This document shows positions 25,486-34,330 of a stretch of 64,000 bases of DNA, in pieces; the first letter of the stretch is position 1, and the number at the start of each line of letters is the position of its first letter. Position numbers and translations under genes: made by a program. Source of the DNA: Phenylobacterium sp. (GTDB lineage: Bacteria; Pseudomonadota; Alphaproteobacteria; Caulobacterales; Caulobacteraceae); contig NZ_WGNY01000011.1 in assembly GCF_016124325.1 (NCBI RefSeq), positions 124,001 through 188,000 on the forward strand, read 5' to 3'. The notes below the pieces were generated by a model that searched no databases, was not told where the DNA came from, and saw only the letters and a program-made list of their open reading frames with translations.

Positions 25486-26457
25486 CTACGGGATCAGCAG
25501 GCTCGCGCCCACCGTGGCCCGGCTCTCCAACGCTTCGTGGGCCTTGCGCGCCTCGGCCAGCCGGAAGGTCTGGCCGATCTCGATCTTCACCTTCCCCGAC
25601 GCGATCATCTCGAACAGCGCCGCGGCCGAGGCGTCCAGTTCCTCGGTCGTGGAAGCGTAGTCGAACAGCGTCGGGCGGGTGAACACCAGCGAGCCGCCGC
25701 GCATCAGGCGCAGGGGGTCGACCGGCGGGACCGGGCCGGAGGCGTTGCCGAAGCTCACGAACCAGCCACGGCGGGCGAGGCTGCCCAGGGTGCCCTCGAA
25801 GGTGTCCTTGCCCACGGAGTCGTAGGCGACCGGCACGCCCTTGCCGCCGGTGATCCGCTTCACCTCGGCGGCCACGTCCTGGTCGCGGTAGAGGATCACG
25901 TGGTCGGCGCCCAGCCCGCGCACGAGCTCGGCCTTCTCCTCGGAGCCGACCGTGGCGATGACCTCGGCGCCGATGGCCTTGAGCCACTGCACCATGATCT
26001 GGCCGACACCGCCCGCGGCGGCGTGGACCAGCACCGTCTCGCCCGCCTTCACGGGATAGAGCCGGCGGATGAAGGCCTCGACCGTCAGCCCCTTCAGCAG
26101 GGCCGCGGCCGCCACGCGGGCGTCGATGCCGGGCGGCGGCTTCACGACCCGGTCGGCGGCCACCACCACATATTCGGCGTACGAACCCATGACCCCGCCG
26201 GCGTAGGCGCCGAGATCGCCGACCTTGAAGCGGGTCACGCCATCGCCGACCGCCTCGACCACGCCCGCGCCTTCGCCCCCCAGGCCGGAGGGCAGTTTCA
26301 CGGGATAGAGGCCGCCGCGCTGGTAGGTCTCGATGAAGTTGACGCCGATCGCCTGGTTGCGGATCAGCACCTGGCCGGGGCCGGGCTTGGGGGTCTCGAC
26401 CTCGACGAGCTGGAGAACCTCGGGCCCGCCGGTCTGTTCGAACTGGATCGCGCGCAT
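25486..26457 (-). CDS. qor: Quinone oxidoreductase (NADPH-dependent, zinc-free MDR family)
   Basis: A 323-aa medium-chain dehydrogenase/reductase. The N-terminal GroES-like domain (ETPKPGPGQVLIRNQAIGVNF) lacks the catalytic zinc cysteines, and GLGGEGAGVVEAVG at 58-71 is typical of quinone oxidoreductases. The Rossmann motif AAAGGVG is at 146-152. It probably reduces quinones or enones with NADPH. Its start codon shares one base with the dienelactone hydrolase stop (TGATG), so the pair is co-translated. Confidence 0.92.
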   Translation of the reverse strand: MRAIQFEQTGGPEVLQLVEVETPKPGPGQVLIRNQAIGVNFIETYQRGGLYPVKLPSGLGGEGAGVVEAVGDGVTRFKVGDLGAYAGGVMGSYAEYVVVAADRVVKPPPGIDARVAAAALLKGLTVEAFIRRLYPVKAGETVLVHAAAGGVGQIMVQWLKAIGAEVIATVGSEEKAELVRGLGADHVILYRDQDVAAEVKRITGGKGVPVAYDSVGKDTFEGTLGSLARRGWFVSFGNASGPVPPVDPLRLMRGGSLVFTRPTLFDYASTTEELDASAAALFEMIASGKVKIEIGQTFRLAEARKAHEALESRATVGASLLIP

Positions 26458-27152
26458 CAGCCGATGGTCCGCTTGAAGAAGGCCAGGGAGCGCTCGCCGG
26501 CCAGTCTCGCATCGGCCGCGTCATAGTGCTCGCCGCCGTGGCGGGCGAAGGCGTGGTCGCGGCCGGGATAGGTGTGGAGCTCCACCTGGGTGTGGTGCTG
26601 CAGGGCCTGGCGGATCATCGCCTGGGCCTCCTTGGGCACGAACTGGTCCTCCTCGGCCACGTGGATGAGGAGCGGGTGCGAGAGCTTCTCGGCCTCGCCG
26701 AGCCGGTTCTCGATGCCCACGCCATAGTAGGCCACGGCCGCGTCCGCATCGGTGCGGGTGGCGGTCAGGTAGGCGAGCAGCCCGCCGAGGCAGAAGCCGA
26801 CGGCGCCGACCTTGCCGTCGCACTGGGCGTCGGCGCGGGCGGCCTTGATGGTGGCCTGGATGTCCTTGACGCCCTGGTCCACGTCGAAGGCGTTGAACAG
26901 CTCGAAGGCCTTCTTCCATTCGGCTTCCGACTGGTCGGTGATGTCGATGTCGGGCTCGATCCGCCAGAAGAGGTCGGGACAGATGGCGAGATAGCCCTGG
27001 CCCGCCAGGCCGTCGGTGATGTCGCGCATCACCTTGTTCACGCCGAAGATCTCCTGGATCACCACCACGGCGGGCGCCTTGGCCGCCGCCGGCCGCGCCA
27101 CGTAGGCGGAGAAGGCCCCCTCGGGGGTGGAGATACTGATACGCTCGCCCAT
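26457..27152 (-). CDS. Dienelactone hydrolase-family protein
   Basis: A 231-aa alpha/beta hydrolase of the dienelactone hydrolase family. The catalytic triad is Cys121 (GFCLGG), Asp169 (EEDQFVP) and His200 (GRDHAFAR), with the conserved Glu34 (QEIFGVN). Start 27152 (MGERISIST) is preferred over longer in-frame starts that add unconserved residues. Relatives hydrolyse carboxymethylenebutenolide or act as general esterases; no catechol-degradation genes are nearby, so the physiological substrate is open. It precedes and overlaps qor. Confidence 0.92.
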   Translation of the reverse strand: MGERISISTPEGAFSAYVARPAAAKAPAVVVIQEIFGVNKVMRDITDGLAGQGYLAICPDLFWRIEPDIDITDQSEAEWKKAFELFNAFDVDQGVKDIQATIKAARADAQCDGKVGAVGFCLGGLLAYLTATRTDADAAVAYYGVGIENRLGEAEKLSHPLLIHVAEEDQFVPKEAQAMIRQALQHHTQVELHTYPGRDHAFARHGGEHYDAADARLAGERSLAFFKRTIG

Positions 27153-27317
27153 GTCGCGTCCTCGCCTGCTGCCTTGTGCGCCGTCCGAGGCTACTAGCGC
27201 GCAATGCGCCGGAGGGGGACTCGGTTCGGCCATCGAATTGCGGGTGGTCCTAAGGGTCTAGCGCAAACCCCCGGCTCACGGCCATATGGTGGGCGAGATT
27301 GGAAGAGGCCAGACGTC

Positions 27318-27548
27318 ATGAAGATGACCATCGAGGTGGATTGCAGCCCGGAAGAAGCTCGGCGGTTCCTCGGTCTGCCGGATGTCAGCGCGCTGAACGA
27401 TCATCTCGTCGCCGAGATGAGCAAACGGATCGACGCCAACATTTCGATGCTGAATCCCGAGGAGTTCATGAAGAACTGGATGACCCTGGGCGCGGGCGCC
27501 CAGGAGCAGTTCCGCAGGTTCATGGAAGCCGCCACCACCCGCAAATGA
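27318..27548 (+). CDS. DUF6489-like small protein upstream of mnmE
   Basis: A 76-aa protein, [30 protein letters not shown] at the start (given here in family context), then a helical [17 protein letters not shown] segment. I recognise it as the small DUF6489-type protein found in alphaproteobacteria; function unknown. The ATG at 27318 was chosen because the conserved sequence starts there. Its stop overlaps the mnmE ATG (ATGA), so it is translationally coupled to the tRNA-modification GTPase and likely co-transcribed from a promoter in 27153-27317. Confidence 0.8.
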   Translation: MKMTIEVDCSPEEARRFLGLPDVSALNDHLVAEMSKRIDANISMLNPEEFMKNWMTLGAGAQEQFRRFMEAATTRK

Positions 27549-28882
27549 GCGACACCATCTATGCGCCCGCCACGGCTGCGGGCCGGGCGGCGGTCGCGGT
27601 GGTGCGGATCTCGGGCCCGCGGACGCGCGAGGCCCTCGACCTTCTGGCCGGCGGCGTGCCGCCAGCCCGGCGCGCGACGCTGCGGGCGCTGACCGATGCG
27701 ATGGGCGAGCCCATCGACGAGGCGCTGATCCTCTTCTTCCAGGGACCGGCCAGCTACACCGGCGAGGACATGGCCGAGCTGCAGGTCCACGGCGGGACGG
27801 CGGTGATGGCGGCGATGATCGAGGCCCTGGGCGAAATGGGTCTGCGGCTGGCCGAACCGGGGGAGTTCACCCGCCGTGCGTTCGAGCGCGGCAAGCTCGA
27901 CCTCGCCCAGGCCGAGGCCGTGGCCGACCTCGTGGACGCCGAGACCGAGGCGCAGCGGCGCCAGGCCATCGAACAGCTCGGCGGCCGCCTGTCCGACGCC
28001 CAGGCCCGCTGGGGCGAGGCGCTCACCGAGGCCTTGGCCATGCTGGAGGCGGCGGTCGACTTTCCCGACGAGGAGGTGCCCCACGACGTGGCGGCGCGGG
28101 CGCGGCCGGTGCTGGAGGCGCTGGTGGCCGAGCTGGAGACGGCGGCGGCCGACGCTGAGCGGGGCGAGCGCATCCGCGAGGGCTATCGGATCGCCCTGAT
28201 CGGCGCGCCCAATGCCGGCAAGAGCACCTTGCTGAACGCCCTGGCGCGGCGCGAGGCGGCGATCGTGACCGCCACGCCCGGCACCACGCGGGACATCATC
28301 GAGGTCCCCATGGTCCTGGCCGGCTACAAGGCGGTGGTGGCCGACACGGCGGGGCTGCGGGAGACGGGCGACGAGATCGAAGCGGAGGGCGTGCGCCGCG
28401 CGCGGGCCTGGGCGGCTGGGGCCGACCTGCGCCTGTGGCTGGTGGACGGCTCCAGCGGCGAAATCCCCACCCTGCCCATGGAGCTGAGGCCGGACGACCT
28501 GTGCCTGATCACCAAGCGCGACCTGCCGGGCGGCGGCGCCGGCGGCTGGGCGGCGGGGCAGGCGAGGCGGCTCGGGTTGGGGAGCGCGGAGATCACCGCC
28601 AAGGGGCCGGGCGACCTCGACTGGCTGCAATCCACCCTGGAGGAGCGGGTTATCGACGCCCTGGCGGGGGCGGAGCCGCCCGCGGCGACACGGATCCGGC
28701 ATCAGGAGCTGCTGACCGAGGCGGCCGACCGGCTGCGCCACGCGCTCTTGCAGGACGAGCACCTCGAGCTGGCCGCGGAGGACGTGCGGCTGGCGGCCCG
28801 GGCGCTTCACCGGATCACCGGGCGGATCGACCCGGAGCAGGTTCTGGGCCGGATCTTCTCCACCTTCTGCATCGGCAAGTGA
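27545..28882 (+). CDS. mnmE: tRNA uridine-5-carboxymethylaminomethyl modification GTPase MnmE
   Basis: A 445-aa GTPase that with MnmG modifies U34 of tRNAs. The formyl-THF-binding N-domain ([41 protein letters not shown]) precedes an inserted G domain with GAPNAGKS at 220-227, switch II DTAG at 267-270 and TKRD as G4. The C-terminus ends with the conserved CIGK (442-445). The start overlaps the DUF6489 gene. Two parS sites lie between it and mnmG. Confidence 0.97.
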   Translation: MSDTIYAPATAAGRAAVAVVRISGPRTREALDLLAGGVPPARRATLRALTDAMGEPIDEALILFFQGPASYTGEDMAELQVHGGTAVMAAMIEALGEMGLRLAEPGEFTRRAFERGKLDLAQAEAVADLVDAETEAQRRQAIEQLGGRLSDAQARWGEALTEALAMLEAAVDFPDEEVPHDVAARARPVLEALVAELETAAADAERGERIREGYRIALIGAPNAGKSTLLNALARREAAIVTATPGTTRDIIEVPMVLAGYKAVVADTAGLRETGDEIEAEGVRRARAWAAGADLRLWLVDGSSGEIPTLPMELRPDDLCLITKRDLPGGGAGGWAAGQARRLGLGSAEITAKGPGDLDWLQSTLEERVIDALAGAEPPAATRIRHQELLTEAADRLRHALLQDEHLELAAEDVRLAARALHRITGRIDPEQVLGRIFSTFCIGK

Positions 28883-28888
28883 GGCCGA

Positions 28889-28904
28889 TGTTTCACGTGA
28901 AACA
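28889..28904. promoter_or_regulatory. parS: parS site 2
   Basis: TGTTTCACGTGAAACA, a perfect match to the 16-bp consensus bacterial parS, 6 bp after the mnmE stop codon. Confidence 0.95.
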
Positions 28905-28950
28905 CTGAGCGGGGCCCGGCCGCGCCCGGGCTGCATCGCCGCAGCGGCCT

Positions 28951-28966
28951 TGTTTCACGTGAAACA
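28951..28966. promoter_or_regulatory. parS: parS site 3
   Basis: TGTTTCACGTGAAACA, identical to site 2 and 62 bp from it centre to centre, about 30 bp upstream of the mnmG start. A ParB complex here could influence mnmG expression. Confidence 0.95.
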
Positions 28967-28996
28967 TCGGCCGCCTTGGACTATATGGGCGGCTCC

Positions 28997-30874
28997 ATGG
29001 CCCGGCCCGAAAACACCAGCCCGCAAGGCGATTGGGATGTGATCGTCATCGGCGGCGGACACGCCGGCTGCGAGGCCGCCGCCGCCGCCGCGCGTTTCGG
29101 CGCGCGCACCCTGCTGCTGACGCACAAGGTCGAGACCATCGGCGAGATGAGCTGCAACCCGGCCATCGGCGGGCTCGGCAAGGGCCACCTCGTCCGCGAG
29201 ATCGATGCGCTCGACGGGGTGATGGGCCGGCTGGCCGATGTCGCCGGCATCCAGTTCCGCATGCTCAACCGTTCGCGGGGCGCCGCCGTCCGCGGTCCGC
29301 GAACCCAGATCGACCGGAAACGCTACCGCGAGGCCATGCAGGCCGAGCTGGCGGCGACGCCCGGCCTGGAGATCCGGGCCGAGGCGGTCGAGGACCTGAT
29401 CGTCGAGGGCGGCCGCGTCGCCGGCGTCGTGGGCGCGACCGGCGAGGCCTATCGCGCCGGGCGCGTGGTGCTCACCACGGGCACCTTCCTGAAGGGCGTG
29501 ATCCACCAGGGCGAGCTGCGCATCCCGGCGGGCAGGGTGGGCGACGCCCCGGCGATCGGGCTTTCCGACCGGCTCTATGCGCTGGGCCTGGCCATGGGGC
29601 GGCTCAAGACCGGCACGCCGGCCCGGCTCGACGGGCGCACCATCGCCTGGGACCGCCTGGAGATGCAGGCGGCCGACGACGAGCCGATCCCGTTCTCGTT
29701 CCTCACCGAGGCGATCGTAACGCCGCAGATCCAGTGCGGGATCACCTACACCACCGAGGAGACCCATCGGATCATCGCCGAGCGACTGGGCGAGAGCGCC
29801 GTCTATGGCGGCCGGGTCTCCGGGCGGGGCCCGCGCTACTGCCCCTCCATCGAGGACAAGGTGGTGCGGTTCCGCGACAAGACCAGCCACCAGATCTTCC
29901 TCGAGCCCGAGGGCCTCGACGACGACACGGTCTATCCGAACGGGATCTCGACCTCGGTCTCGGCCGAGACCCAGGACCTGTTCCTGCGGACCATCCCGGG
30001 CCTGGAGCAGGTGGTCGTGAAGCGCCACGGCTATGCGATCGAATACGACTATGTCGATCCGCGCGAGCTGTTCCCGACCCTGGAGGCCAAGCGCCTGCCG
30101 GGCCTTTACCTCGCCGGCCAGATCAACGGCACCACGGGCTACGAGGAGGCGGGGGCCCAGGGCCTCGTCGCCGGCCTCAACGCCGCGCGGGCGGCCTCGG
30201 GCGCCGCCCCGGCCCAGTTCGCCCGCGACGAGGGCTACATCGGCGTGCTGATCGACGACCTCGTGACCCGGGGCGTCACCGAGCCCTATCGGATGTTCAC
30301 CAGCAGGGCCGAGTTCCGCCTGACGCTGCGGGCCGACAACGCCGACCAGCGGCTGACCGGCCGGGGGATCGAGCTCGGCGTCGTGGGCTCGGATCGCGCG
30401 CGGGCGTTTCACGTGAAACAGGCCGCCCTGGCCGACGCCCGGGCCCAGGCCCGCGCGCTCACCCTCACGCCCGCCGAGGCCGCCCGGGCCGGCCTGCCGG
30501 TCAAGGCCGACGGCCAGCGCCGCGACCTCGTCCAGCTGCTGGCCTATCCCACCATCGGCTTCGACGACCTGGCCCGGGTCTGGCCCCACATCCAGGAATG
30601 GCCGGGCGCCGTGCGCGAGCAGATCGAGATCGACGCGGCCTATCACGGCTACCTCGACCGCCAGGCGGCCGACGCCGAGGCCTTCCGCCGCGACGAGGAC
30701 CTGCGCCTGTCGCCCGACCTTGACTACTCCGCCATCGGCGGCCTCTCGAACGAGGTGCGCGAAAAGCTCTCCGCCGTGCGCCCGCTGACCCTGGGCCAGG
30801 CGGCCCGCATCGAAGGCGTCACCCCCGGCGCGCTCACGGCCCTGCTCGCCCATGTCCGTCGCCGCGCAGCCTGA
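28997..30874 (+). CDS. mnmG: tRNA uridine-5-carboxymethylaminomethyl modification enzyme MnmG
   Basis: A 625-aa FAD protein, partner of MnmE. The dinucleotide motif [11 protein letters not shown] is at 18-28, the two GidA signatures are present ([13 protein letters not shown] and [12 protein letters not shown]), and the C-terminal helical domain that contacts MnmE is complete. ATG 28985 (MGGSMARP) and ATG 28997 (MARPENTS) are both possible; the latter is nearest to the conserved region. A parS site lies inside the gene (30405-30420), encoding FHVKQ. rsmG overlaps its last 23 nt. Confidence 0.97.
   Translation: MARPENTSPQGDWDVIVIGGGHAGCEAAAAAARFGARTLLLTHKVETIGEMSCNPAIGGLGKGHLVREIDALDGVMGRLADVAGIQFRMLNRSRGAAVRGPRTQIDRKRYREAMQAELAATPGLEIRAEAVEDLIVEGGRVAGVVGATGEAYRAGRVVLTTGTFLKGVIHQGELRIPAGRVGDAPAIGLSDRLYALGLAMGRLKTGTPARLDGRTIAWDRLEMQAADDEPIPFSFLTEAIVTPQIQCGITYTTEETHRIIAERLGESAVYGGRVSGRGPRYCPSIEDKVVRFRDKTSHQIFLEPEGLDDDTVYPNGISTSVSAETQDLFLRTIPGLEQVVVKRHGYAIEYDYVDPRELFPTLEAKRLPGLYLAGQINGTTGYEEAGAQGLVAGLNAARAASGAAPAQFARDEGYIGVLIDDLVTRGVTEPYRMFTSRAEFRLTLRADNADQRLTGRGIELGVVGSDRARAFHVKQAALADARAQARALTLTPAEAARAGLPVKADGQRRDLVQLLAYPTIGFDDLARVWPHIQEWPGAVREQIEIDAAYHGYLDRQAADAEAFRRDEDLRLSPDLDYSAIGGLSNEVREKLSAVRPLTLGQAARIEGVTPGALTALLAHVRRRAA
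30405..30420. promoter_or_regulatory. parS: parS site 4, inside mnmG
   Basis: CGTTTCACGTGAAACA matches the consensus except for the first base. It lies within the mnmG coding sequence and is read as the codons for AFHVKQ, in a stretch after the conserved catalytic domain. About 1.1 kb upstream of parA. Confidence 0.88.
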
Positions 30875-31499
30875 GGCCCCGGTGTCCGACGCCGCGTCGT
30901 TCGCGGCCGTCAGCGGGGCCACGCCGGCGCAGGTCGCCGACCTCGACCGGTTCCGCGTCATGCTGGCCGACTGGAATGAGCGAATGAACCTCGTGGGCCC
31001 GGCCACGCTGCCCGACTTCTGGAACCGCCACGCCTGGGACTCGGCTCAGCTCCTGAAGCTCGCGCCCGACGCTCTCACCTGGGCCGACCTCGGCGCCGGC
31101 GCGGGCCTTCCCGGCCTGGTGTTGGCGATCCTGGGCAAGGGCCGGCCTGGCTTTCACGTCCACCTCGTCGAGAGCATGGCCAAGCGCTGCCGGTTCCTGT
31201 CGGAAGCGGTCGCGGCCCTCGACTTGCCGGCCACGGTCCACAACGCGCGTGCGGAAAACCTCGCTCTGTCTGTGGACATCGTCACCGCGCGGGCTTGCGC
31301 GCCGCTGGCTCGCCTGCTGGGGTATGCCCGGCCCTACCTCAAGGCGGGGGCGACGGGCTTGTTCCTCAAGGGGCAAGATGTAGGGGCTGAGCTTCAGGAC
31401 GCGTCAAAATCCTGGGATTTTGAAGCCGATACTGTACCCTCGGCGAGTGACGAAAGGGGCCGGATCGTGCGCGTGAGGAAGCTTCGTCGTGCCCGGTAG
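30852..31499 (+). CDS. rsmG: 16S rRNA (guanine-N7) methyltransferase RsmG
   Basis: A 215-aa SAM-dependent methyltransferase that methylates G527 of 16S rRNA. The SAM motif [11 protein letters not shown] ends at residue 88; [10 protein letters not shown] (41-50) and FWNRHAWDS (56-64) are family signatures. Start options are ATG 30852 (overlapping mnmG) or GTG 30882; both precede the conserved core. It overlaps parA by 11 nt, so the chain mnmG-rsmG-parA-parB is one transcription unit, as in many bacterial origin regions. Confidence 0.95.
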   Translation: MSVAAQPEAPVSDAASFAAVSGATPAQVADLDRFRVMLADWNERMNLVGPATLPDFWNRHAWDSAQLLKLAPDALTWADLGAGAGLPGLVLAILGKGRPGFHVHLVESMAKRCRFLSEAVAALDLPATVHNARAENLALSVDIVTARACAPLARLLGYARPYLKAGATGLFLKGQDVGAELQDASKSWDFEADTVPSASDERGRIVRVRKLRRAR

Positions 31500-32310
31500 G
31501 ACTGATCCGGGCCTACGCATCCTGGTGGTGGCGAACCAGAAGGGCGGGGTGGGCAAGACCACCACCGCGATCAATCTGGGCACGGCCCTGGCCGCGGTAG
31601 GCGAAAACGTCCTGTTGATCGACTCCGACCCGCAGGGCAACGCCTCCACCGGCCTGGGGATCGGCCGGGCGCAGCGTAAGACCACCCTCTACGATGTGCT
31701 GATGGGCGAGCGGGAGGTCCTGGACGCGGTGGTGAAGACCTCCGTGCCCGGCCTCGAAGTGGTGCCGTCGGATCCCGACCTCTCGGGCGTGGAGCTGGAG
31801 CTGGGGCAGGAGGCGCGCCGTTCGTTCCGTCTGCGCGACGCGCTCGCGCCGCTGAAGGCCGGCCGGGGCTACACCTATGTGCTGATCGACTGCCCGCCGT
31901 CGCTGAACCTGCTGACGGTCAACGCCATGGCGGCCGCCGACGCCGTGCTGGTGCCGTTGCAGTGCGAGTTCTTCGCACTCGAAGGCCTGTCACAGCTCAT
32001 GCGCACCATCGATCTCGTGCGGGCCAGCCTGAACCCGGGCCTGGAGCTGCAGGGCGTGGTGCTGACCATGTACGACCGGCGCAATTCGCTGTCGTCGCAG
32101 GTGGCGCACGACGTGCGCAGCCACTTCGGTGAAACGGTCTACCAGACGGTGATCCCACGGAACGTTCGGGTGTCGGAGGCGCCGTCGTTCGGCAAACCGG
32201 CGCTGGTCTATGATCTGCGCTGCGCCGGCAGCCAGGCCTATTTGAAGCTGGCGCGCGAAGTGGTGCTGCGTGAGCGCAAGCGCCGCGCCGAGCGCCTGGA
32301 GTTGAGCTGA
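31489..32310 (+). CDS. parA: Chromosome-partitioning ATPase ParA
   Basis: A 273-aa deviant Walker ATPase. The Walker A motif KGGVGKTT is at 18-25 with the signature Lys18, the A' motif IDSDPQGNAS is at 44-53, and Walker B is VLIDCPPS. ATP-bound ParA binds DNA nonspecifically and moves ParB-parS complexes. The GTG start overlaps the rsmG end. The parB start shares a base with its stop (TGATG), giving tight co-translation of the pair. Confidence 0.97.
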   Translation: MPGRTDPGLRILVVANQKGGVGKTTTAINLGTALAAVGENVLLIDSDPQGNASTGLGIGRAQRKTTLYDVLMGEREVLDAVVKTSVPGLEVVPSDPDLSGVELELGQEARRSFRLRDALAPLKAGRGYTYVLIDCPPSLNLLTVNAMAAADAVLVPLQCEFFALEGLSQLMRTIDLVRASLNPGLELQGVVLTMYDRRNSLSSQVAHDVRSHFGETVYQTVIPRNVRVSEAPSFGKPALVYDLRCAGSQAYLKLAREVVLRERKRRAERLELS

Positions 32311-33179
32311 TGGCGGAGAACAGGACCCGCGGGCTGGGCCGCGGACTTTCGGCCCTGCTGGGCGAGGTCGAGGACATCGCTCACGCCGTGCCGCCCGACG
32401 AGGGCGTGCGCGATATCCCGATCGAGCTGGTCCACGGCAACCCCGGACAGCCGCGCCGCATCTTCGGCGAGGCCGAGCTGGCCGAGCTGGAGGCTTCGAT
32501 CCGGGAGTCGGGTGTTCTGCAGCCGATCCTGGTCCGGCCGTCGGCGCGGTCCGAAGGCGAGTTCGAGATCGTCGCGGGCGAGCGGCGCTGGCGCGCGGCC
32601 CAAAGGGCGGGCCTGGCCTCGGTGCCGGCCCTGGTGCGGCCGCTCAGCGACCTCGAGGCGTTCAAGATCGCAATCGTCGAGAACGTCCAGCGCGCCGACC
32701 TGAATCCCATCGAAGAGGCGCGCGCCTATGTGACGCTGATGGGGCAGGCCGAACAGACCCAGGAAGAGGTGGCCGCCCTCGTCGGCAAGTCGCGCAGCCA
32801 CGTGGCCAACACCATGCGCCTGGCGCAGCTGCCCGAGGACGTGCAGGAGCATCTGCTGGCCGGCCGACTGACCGCCGGACACGGCCGCGCGCTGCTTTCC
32901 GCCGAAAACCCTCGTCAGCTTGCCGAACTTGCCGTCACAAAGCAGCTGTCGGTCCGCGAAGTGGAGGGGCTCGCGCGTCAGAACGTTACCGCGCCGAAAA
33001 AGGCCTCCGGCCCGCGCAAGGCGAAGGACGCGGACACCGCCGCCTTGGAAGCCGACCTCGAGGAAGCGCTGGGCATGGGCGTCGACATCGCCGACCGTGG
33101 CGGCGCGGGCGAGATCAAGATCAGGTACGCCAGCCTCGAACAGCTCGACGAGATCTGCCGCCGCCTGACGCGCCGCTAG
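32310..33179 (+). CDS. parB: Chromosome-partitioning protein ParB (CTPase)
   Basis: A 289-aa protein that loads at parS and slides as a CTP-dependent clamp. It has the ParA-interacting N-terminus (RGLGRGLSALLG, 7-18), the CTP-binding motif GERRWRA (90-96), ENVQRADLNPIEEA (124-137), a helix-turn-helix at about 148-172 recognising parS, and a C-terminal dimerisation domain. Four matching parS sites lie 2-8 kb upstream. Its stop overlaps the stop of the convergent hydrolase gene. Confidence 0.97.
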   Translation: MAENRTRGLGRGLSALLGEVEDIAHAVPPDEGVRDIPIELVHGNPGQPRRIFGEAELAELEASIRESGVLQPILVRPSARSEGEFEIVAGERRWRAAQRAGLASVPALVRPLSDLEAFKIAIVENVQRADLNPIEEARAYVTLMGQAEQTQEEVAALVGKSRSHVANTMRLAQLPEDVQEHLLAGRLTAGHGRALLSAENPRQLAELAVTKQLSVREVEGLARQNVTAPKKASGPRKAKDADTAALEADLEEALGMGVDIADRGGAGEIKIRYASLEQLDEICRRLTRR

Positions 33180-34177
33180 CGACCCTTCCTGGCCCGCGCG
33201 GCCGCCACGACCTCGTTGACGGCGTCGATGACCGCCTGGGGCTTCTCGGCCCAGATGTAGTGACCGGCGTCCACGTGGCGGTTCTCGCCGCGCGTCGAGA
33301 GCGCGGCGGCCTCGTCGTGCATGGCGCTCCAGACCTTGGCCGCCGCTTCGCGCTCCTCCGGCGAGCTGCCGAGCGCCCGGGCCGTGCCGTCGGCCGTGAG
33401 CACGATCAGCGGCAGGTCGCCCAGCGGGCGGGCCGCCGTATCGATCTGATCGGAGTCGGCGCCGGGCATGGACTCCACCTCCGACATCAGGTTGGCGAGG
33501 CGCGCGGGATCGGTCCGCCACGCCGCCAGGGTCGCGCGCCACGGCTCGGGCAGGTTGGACGGCGGCGCGGGGAAGCAGGCCGCGTACGCCGCGCCGTCCT
33601 CGGGTTTCAGCTCGCCCGCCACCAGCTGGTCCACGCACTTGCGCCGGCCGGCCATGCGCGCCGCGTCCCGGGCGGTGGAGGCGGGCGCGACGGCGGCGAA
33701 CCGGTCCTGCTGGTGCGGATTGGAGGGATCGACCATGACGACGCCGGCCACCTCCTTGCGATGGCGCGAGGCGTAGAGGCGCACGTCCAGGCCCGCCATG
33801 GAGTGGCCGACCAGCACGAACGGACCCTTCAATCCAGCCGCCTTCAGCATGGCGCGCTCGTCGGCGACGATCGCGGCGGTGGTGCGGGGCAGGGGCCCGG
33901 GATCGCTCCATTCGTTGCCGGGCCGGTCGAAGGCGCAGACCTTGGTGGTCTCGGCCAGGGTGGGATGGATCTGGGCCCAGACGCTGGCGCCCGAGCCGTA
34001 GCCGGCGTCCAGCACCACCACGGGCGAGCCCTCGCCGAGGCAAAGCAGGTTCATCTTCCGCCCGTCGGGCAGAGTGACCAGCTTCGCTGGCTGGCGGTAG
34101 GTCTCCGGCGGCAAGGGCGGCGCGGCCAGCGCGGACGAGGCGGCCAGCACGGCCGCGATGAAGACTTTCGGGATCAT
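33176..34177 (-). CDS. Secreted alpha/beta hydrolase
   Basis: A 333-aa protein with a signal peptide (MIPKVFIAAVLAASSALAAP, cleavage after ALA near residue 19). The alpha/beta hydrolase core has the nucleophile elbow GHSMAG with Ser126, VVVLDAGYGSG as the oxyanion region and a late catalytic His in DAGHYIW. Cysteines 46/81 and 182/200-region could form periplasmic disulfides. Substrate unknown; esterase or lipase-like activity is likely. The gene converges on parB with overlapping stop codons. Confidence 0.88.
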   Translation of the reverse strand: MIPKVFIAAVLAASSALAAPPLPPETYRQPAKLVTLPDGRKMNLLCLGEGSPVVVLDAGYGSGASVWAQIHPTLAETTKVCAFDRPGNEWSDPGPLPRTTAAIVADERAMLKAAGLKGPFVLVGHSMAGLDVRLYASRHRKEVAGVVMVDPSNPHQQDRFAAVAPASTARDAARMAGRRKCVDQLVAGELKPEDGAAYAACFPAPPSNLPEPWRATLAAWRTDPARLANLMSEVESMPGADSDQIDTAARPLGDLPLIVLTADGTARALGSSPEEREAAAKVWSAMHDEAAALSTRGENRHVDAGHYIWAEKPQAVIDAVNEVVAAARARKGR

Positions 34178-34202
34178 GGCGTCCCTCCCCGAAGGGAGCC
34201 TA

Positions 34203-34316
34203 GAGCCTTCCCGGATCAGGTGGAATCACCTGATCCGGACGAGAAGGCTCCATATTCAGGAGTTCAGAGCCCGTCCGGGCGGGTGAACCGGCATCCACTT
34301 CACCCTGACCGGCTCT
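34203..34316. repeat. Two-hairpin repeat, family R4
   Basis: The first hairpin is made of GAGCCTTCCCGGATCAGGTG and a slightly interrupted inverse copy; the second runs from GAGCCCGTCCGGGCGGGTGA to TTCACCCTGACCGGCTC. The same pair of hairpins, with the same spacing, is found after xerC at 54779-54887. It lies upstream of the hydrolase start and after the holA stop. Confidence 0.85.
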
Positions 34317-34330
34317 GGCGCTCTGGCCGG

